Assembly (NCBI GenBank): GCA_030834895.1 | Contig: JAUQXA010000014.1 | Coordinates: 1-64,000, forward strand | DNA from: Anaerolineales bacterium | GTDB lineage: Bacteria; Chloroflexota; Anaerolineae; Anaerolineales; Villigracilaceae | Direction of reading: 5' to 3' | DNA length: 64,000 bases | In this document: positions 62,133 through 64,000 of the stretch, in pieces | Numbering within the stretch: the stretch's first letter is position 1 | How the letters are laid out: every line of letters starts with the position of its first letter | Notes under the pieces: generated by a model | Told to the model about the DNA's origin: nothing | What the model saw: only the letters and a program-made list of their open reading frames with translations | Database searches by the model: none | Translations under genes and position numbers: made by a program

Positions 62133-63226
62133 AGGGTCTGCCCTCCCGCCAGTTCAAGTAGTTGACTGGCGATCATGGCCGCGGCGTCGGGATGCGATAA
62201 TTTCCTCGCGGCGACGCGCATGGTTTCGAGTTTATTTTTGTTCGACAAAAGATCCTTCAATACGCTTAATAATTTTTCGTTCAAAAATTCATCTTGCAAA
62301 ATGACTGCCGCGTTTTGTCCGGCGAGGTAATCGGCGTTGACCTTCTGATAGCGCCAGGCATAAGGATACGGGACCAGCACGGCAGGCAGACCAAAGAACG
62401 GGTACTCGCCCAAAGTGGATGCGCCCGCCCGTGAGAGGACCAAATCAGCGGCGGCGAGAGCGGCTCCCATTTCATGCAGGTACGGCATGATGTGGTAGCG
62501 GGACTTCAATTGTTCGGGAAGCGCCTGTGCAGATTTCTCAACCGCATCCCAATCGAGTGAGCCGGTGATATGAATGACTTGTGCAACACCCAACAGTTCG
62601 TTGAGGTGCTTGATCACTGCCATGTTGATCGAGCGCGCGCCTTTGCTGCCACCGGTGGCGAGCAGGGTGGGGATAGTTGCGTCCAGCCCGAAGTGGGAAA
62701 AGGCTTTTTCGCGAGACCAGTTCGAGAGGTCGGCGCGAAGCGGGTAGCCTGTGAGAACGATTCGCTTCGAGCGCGGAAAAAACTTCCTCGAGTCGTCCGC
62801 AGTCACGGCGATCAAATCCGCAAAACGTGACAAAAATTTTAGAGCCAGTCCCGGTTCGATATCGGGCACATACAACGCGGTTGGAATAATCATGCCAGCC
62901 AGAGCCATGGGCGCAGCGACAAAGCCGCCGGTGAAGAAAAGAACATCGGGCTTGAACTCTCGCACGATGCGGCGCGAAGCCAGCACGCCGCGAGTCAGTT
63001 TCGCCACGTTGCCGGGCAGCGCGCGCAGACCGACGCCATGCACGCCCGCGGCAGGGATGGAACGATACGGGATACCCGCGCGTTTCACGAGTTCCTCTTC
63101 CATACCGCCTTCACCGCCAACCCAAAGGACTTCACTTTTGGGTTGTTGACTGGTTAGCGCGCTGTGCACGGCGAGCGCGGGATAGACCCCGCCGCCCGTC
63201 CCACCGGCGCAAATTAGCAACCGCAC
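62129..63226 (-). CDS. murG: UDP-GlcNAc:lipid I N-acetylglucosaminyltransferase
   Basis: A 365-residue GT28 enzyme that makes lipid II. LLICAGGTGGGVYPALAV is the N-terminal loop (His of GGTGGH replaced by Gly), GGFVAAPMALA, ATGGSKGARSIN and SRAGASTLGEYPFFGLPAVLVPYPYA follow. I choose GTG 63226; ATG 63247 is also possible. Either start lies inside ftsW: the two genes overlap by 95-116 bp in different frames. Confidence 0.92.
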   Translation of the reverse strand: MRLLICAGGTGGGVYPALAVHSALTSQQPKSEVLWVGGEGGMEEELVKRAGIPYRSIPAAGVHGVGLRALPGNVAKLTRGVLASRRIVREFKPDVLFFTGGFVAAPMALAGMIIPTALYVPDIEPGLALKFLSRFADLIAVTADDSRKFFPRSKRIVLTGYPLRADLSNWSREKAFSHFGLDATIPTLLATGGSKGARSINMAVIKHLNELLGVAQVIHITGSLDWDAVEKSAQALPEQLKSRYHIMPYLHEMGAALAAADLVLSRAGASTLGEYPFFGLPAVLVPYPYAWRYQKVNADYLAGQNAAVILQDEFLNEKLLSVLKDLLSNKNKLETMRVAARKLSHPDAAAMIASQLLELAGGQTL

Positions 63227-64000
63227 TGTAAGACCTCCATTCTTCATCTGACATCGTACCTTCGCCTTTTTGGCGTGAGATATTAAAGAGAATTCCAATC
63301 GCGGCACAGGTGGCGACCAGGTTGGAGCCACCCGCGCTGATAAACGGCAATGCGTTGCCCGCAAACGGCAGGAGACCAACCATCACCGCCATGTTGAGCA
63401 ATGCTTCGAATGCAATCCAGATTGCAAGACCCGAAGCAAGGAGCGTGCCAAGCATGTCAGGCGCGCGGCGGGCAATGATCAGTCCGCGCCAGACGAGAAA
63501 GCCATATAACGAAATCAAGCCAGTCGCGCCGAACCAGCCAAGTTCCTCGACCACAACCGCAAAGACACTGTCAGTTGGCGGCACGGGCAGACCAGTCAGT
63601 TTGGACTGGGATTGTCCCAGTCCAACACCGAACCATCCGCCGTTGACGATGGCTTCAAACGAACGGCGCACGTGATACGAAGCCTGCAACGGGTCGCGAA
63701 TGCCTGCCAGAAAATCCGCCACACGCTGCTGACCCGTCAGACTGATGGACGAGACAAACCATGCGGCAATCACGGCGATCACCAGCAAACCGCCGATCTG
63801 TTTCAAGTCGCCACCGGCAAGGAAGAAAAGCAGACCTCCAAGGATCAACACGGTCCCAGCGGCGCTCAAATCGGGTTGCTGGTAGATCAAGCCGCCGACC
63901 ACACCGAGGATCACACCCAGTGGAATCAAGCCGAGGGAAATATCGTGCAAGTGTTCGCGCTTGGCATATAACCAGACACTGAGATACAAAATCGAAACGA
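63132..64000 (-). CDS. ftsW: Lipid II polymerase/flippase-type protein FtsW, C-terminal part
   Basis: The N-terminal part is outside the window; about 289 residues are visible. SEDS-family features: ADFLAGIRDPLQASYHVRRSFEAIVNGGWFGVGLGQSQSK, TDSVFAVVVEELGWFGATGLI and PFISAGGSNLVATCAAIGILFNISRQ, which mark FtsW/RodA/SpoVE; position before murG argues for FtsW. The last 49 residues are a basic tail (RRWDGRRGLSRARRAQRA) encoded over the start of murG. Confidence 0.92.
   Translation of the reverse strand, partial: VSILYLSVWLYAKREHLHDISLGLIPLGVILGVVGGLIYQQPDLSAAGTVLILGGLLFFLAGGDLKQIGGLLVIAVIAAWFVSSISLTGQQRVADFLAGIRDPLQASYHVRRSFEAIVNGGWFGVGLGQSQSKLTGLPVPPTDSVFAVVVEELGWFGATGLISLYGFLVWRGLIIARRAPDMLGTLLASGLAIWIAFEALLNMAVMVGLLPFAGNALPFISAGGSNLVATCAAIGILFNISRQKGEGTMSDEEWRSYSAVANLRRWDGRRGLSRARRAQRANQSTTQK

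Overview
The window looks like a chromosomal stretch from a Gram-positive-type, didermless bacterium of the Chloroflexota, most likely class Anaerolineae. This placement is inference: it rests on the style of the genes (PQQ sugar dehydrogenase and solute-binding lipoproteins, HTH-PBP molybdate regulator, DUF134 regulator), the many short dispersed palindromes, several near-leaderless promoters and the order of the division cluster. No rRNA or other taxonomic marker gene is present. GC is moderate (roughly mid-50s by eye).

Layout. 1-6.7 kb: end of an ECF-type ABC ATPase pair, then aspartate-family amino acid biosynthesis (lysC, asd, metY, metA) controlled by two RNA devices, a threonine-type leader-peptide attenuator before lysC and a SAM-I riboswitch before metY-metA. 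6.7-16.5 kb: 5'-3' exonuclease, site-2 protease with CBS domains, an alpha-oxoamine synthase-like PLP enzyme, ligA with a tandem class III cyclase gene, nadD and a C45-type hydrolase. 16.6-25.5 kb: GT87-like membrane glycosyltransferase, an ECF sigma/anti-sigma/polymer-forming membrane protein operon, YibE/F, a sugar-type binding lipoprotein with a second site-2 protease, and a gene for selenocysteine tRNA. 25.6-37.8 kb: a very large PAS/GAF/HD-GYP protein, a membrane histidine kinase, then a defence-like stretch with a one-protein restriction-modification enzyme bracketed by inverted repeat elements and a membrane TIR protein with a second, degenerate TIR domain.

38.0-51.5 kb is the most distinctive region: a molybdate/tungstate island. 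It holds an HTH plus ligand-binding-domain regulator, a TiaS-like 'IDDTDN' protein, a three-domain lipoprotein, WtpA-like binding protein and permease, a DUF134 regulator under a near-perfect 32-bp palindrome, a molybdenum-storage-protein-like kinase-fold protein, a complete TupABC tungstate importer whose binding protein carries an extra N-terminal domain, and an ECF-type module (fused ATPase, T component, small anchored protein, S component). The same extracytoplasmic domain recurs in three of these proteins, and a TAAG-T(5-6)-CTTA motif sits in front of three transcription units. I read it as one Mo/W sensing, capture, import and storage system.

51.6-54.5 kb has a Zn-ribbon protein, a PQQ-dependent sugar dehydrogenase, a DUF1232 protein and a LysM surface protein. 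54.6-64 kb is the cell division/cell wall cluster, all on the minus strand, transcribed ftsW-murG-cvpA-like-murC-murB-ddl-ftsQ-ftsA-ftsZ.

A second theme runs through the window: many families of short palindromic or tandem repeats lie in intergenic gaps, and several lie in frame inside genes (lysC, ligA and three times in the restriction-modification gene) or supply stop codons.
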